A DNA stretch of 30,921 nt from Ruminococcaceae bacterium UBA1767 (GTDB lineage: Bacteria; Bacillota; Clostridia; Oscillospirales; Acutalibacteraceae). How positions within the stretch are numbered: the first letter of the stretch is position 1; every line of letters begins with the position of its first letter. A model generated the notes under the pieces. That model was not told the origin of the DNA. It worked only from the letters and a program-made list of their open reading frames with translations, and searched no databases. This document shows, piece by piece, positions 30,157-30,921 of this stretch. Location: NCBI GenBank assembly GCA_002315505.1, contig DCGX01000053.1, positions 1 to 30,921 of the forward strand. Direction: 5' to 3'. Position numbers and translations under genes: made by a program.

Positions 30157-30921
30157 TTACATTTTTACGGTTTTGCATCGAATTTCGTTGTCACAGTGAC
30201 CTTTTTGGAAGTAATTCTCGATATTTTGGAGTGTGGTTTTCGCAATATTGTTCATCGCCTGTTCGGTCAGAAAGCCCTGATGTGAGGTCACAATCACGTT
30301 CGGCAGGCTGATAAGTCTTGAAAGAATTTCGTCTTTGATAATCTTTGAAGAATTATCCTCGTAGAACAAATCAACCTCTTCCTCATAAACATCAAGACAC
30401 GCACCGCCGATTTTTTCGCTGAGAAGTCCCCCGAGCAACGCCTCACTGTCAACCAAAGCGCCCCTTGAAGTGTTGATAATATAAACTCCGTCTTTCATTT
30501 TCTCAATGGATTTTTCATCAATAAGATGCTCCGTACTTTGAGTAAGCGGACAATGAAGTGAAATAATGTCACTGTTTTTGAAAATATAATCAAGGTCGGT
30601 ATATTCTACGAAATTATTCGAATGAACAACATCATATGCGAGCACATTCATGCCGAAGCCCTTGCAGATATCAATAAACGCATTGCCGATTTTGCCCGTT
30701 CCGATTACTCCGACGGTTTTTCCGTGCAAATCAAAACCCGTTAATCCGTTGAGGCTGAAATTAAAATCCCTTGTGCGAAGAAAAGCCTTGTGAATGTGGC
30801 GGTTGAGTGTCAGAAGCAAGGCAACAGCGTGTTCGGCAACGGCATAAGGCGAATAAGCAGGCACTCGGACAACAGGAATTTTTCCGTCTGCAAATCGGAT
30901 ATCAACATTATTGTATCCTGC
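30157..30921 (-). CDS. D-lactate dehydrogenase (D-2-hydroxyacid dehydrogenase), N-terminus cut by window edge
   Basis: The last 255 residues of an NAD-dependent D-2-hydroxyacid dehydrogenase are present; the start lies beyond 30921. The frame opens with AGYNNVDI and VPAYSPYAVAEHAVALLLTL, which are characteristic of fermentative D-lactate dehydrogenase. The NAD site VIGTGKIG, INTSRGALVDSEAL, CLDVYEEEVDLFYED and the catalytic-type His in VIVTSHQGFLTEQAM follow. The enzyme would reduce pyruvate to D-lactate in fermentation; a related 2-hydroxyacid substrate is possible. The GTG at 30864-30862 is internal, not a start. Gene order: it reads towards the SOS-type gene, 53 bases before that gene's promoter, and I see no clear terminator between. 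Confidence 0.92.
   Translation of the reverse strand, partial: AGYNNVDIRFADGKIPVVRVPAYSPYAVAEHAVALLLTLNRHIHKAFLRTRDFNFSLNGLTGFDLHGKTVGVIGTGKIGNAFIDICKGFGMNVLAYDVVHSNNFVEYTDLDYIFKNSDIISLHCPLTQSTEHLIDEKSIEKMKDGVYIINTSRGALVDSEALLGGLLSEKIGGACLDVYEEEVDLFYEDNSSKIIKDEILSRLISLPNVIVTSHQGFLTEQAMNNIAKTTLQNIENYFQKGHCDNEIRCKTVKM

Noticed and set aside
30060..30311. Plus-strand frame of 83 residues overlapping the SOS box and D-lactate dehydrogenase
   Set aside because: It crosses the promoter region and the 3' end of a clear minus-strand gene and has no start signals.

Overview
The window reads as chromosomal DNA of an AT-leaning, spore-forming member of the Clostridia, most likely Oscillospiraceae/Ruminococcaceae. 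This is an inference. It rests on a spoIIID gene, an AddAB rather than RecBCD nuclease-helicase, nrdR, strong AGGAGG-type ribosome binding sites, Gram-positive TTGACA/TATAAT promoters, a Gram-positive type LexA site, and a secreted cohesin-like/Ig-like protein ending in a WIWY membrane tail. I see no phage, IS, tRNA, rRNA or CRISPR. Gene density is high and no gap without a gene exceeds 300 bases.

Layout. 1-5530 (mostly minus strand): the start of formate-THF ligase (fhs) behind a ZTP riboswitch with an overlapping terminator; a secreted alpha/beta hydrolase; a HAD phosphatase; a small two-helix membrane protein on the plus strand; a ketopantoate reductase-like enzyme; and a secreted cohesin-like protein. 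5569-9970 (plus): a tight run of ymdB-type phosphodiesterase, an orphan family 5 solute-binding lipoprotein, and recG. 10012-10155: a candidate free-standing small RNA with its own promoter, C-rich loops and terminator. 10160-15032 (minus): a complete branched-chain amino acid ABC transporter, livK-H-M-G-F, with several RNA hairpins around livK. 15114-15459: an autonomous small gene for a membrane protein with a decayed zinc ribbon. 15491-27563 (minus): a long co-oriented block, addB-addA, nrdR, membrane-anchored hydrolase, aspartate aminotransferase-like enzyme, acyl-CoA synthetase and a small membrane protein, with a new promoter before nrdR. 27569-29722 (plus): spoIIID followed 4 bases later by an asparagine synthase. 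29749-30104 (minus): a small membrane protein under a LexA-type SOS box. 30157-30921 (minus): most of a D-lactate dehydrogenase, cut by the window edge.

Themes. One-carbon and purine status (ZTP, fhs), DNA repair and nucleotide supply (recG, addAB, nrdR, SOS gene), amino-acid uptake and metabolism (liv operon, aminotransferase, asparagine synthase) and sporulation (spoIIID) are interleaved. The observations most worth following are the candidate small RNA at 10044-10155, the SOS-controlled membrane protein at 29749-30021, the spoIIID-asparagine synthase pairing, and the palindrome in the nrdR promoter spacer.
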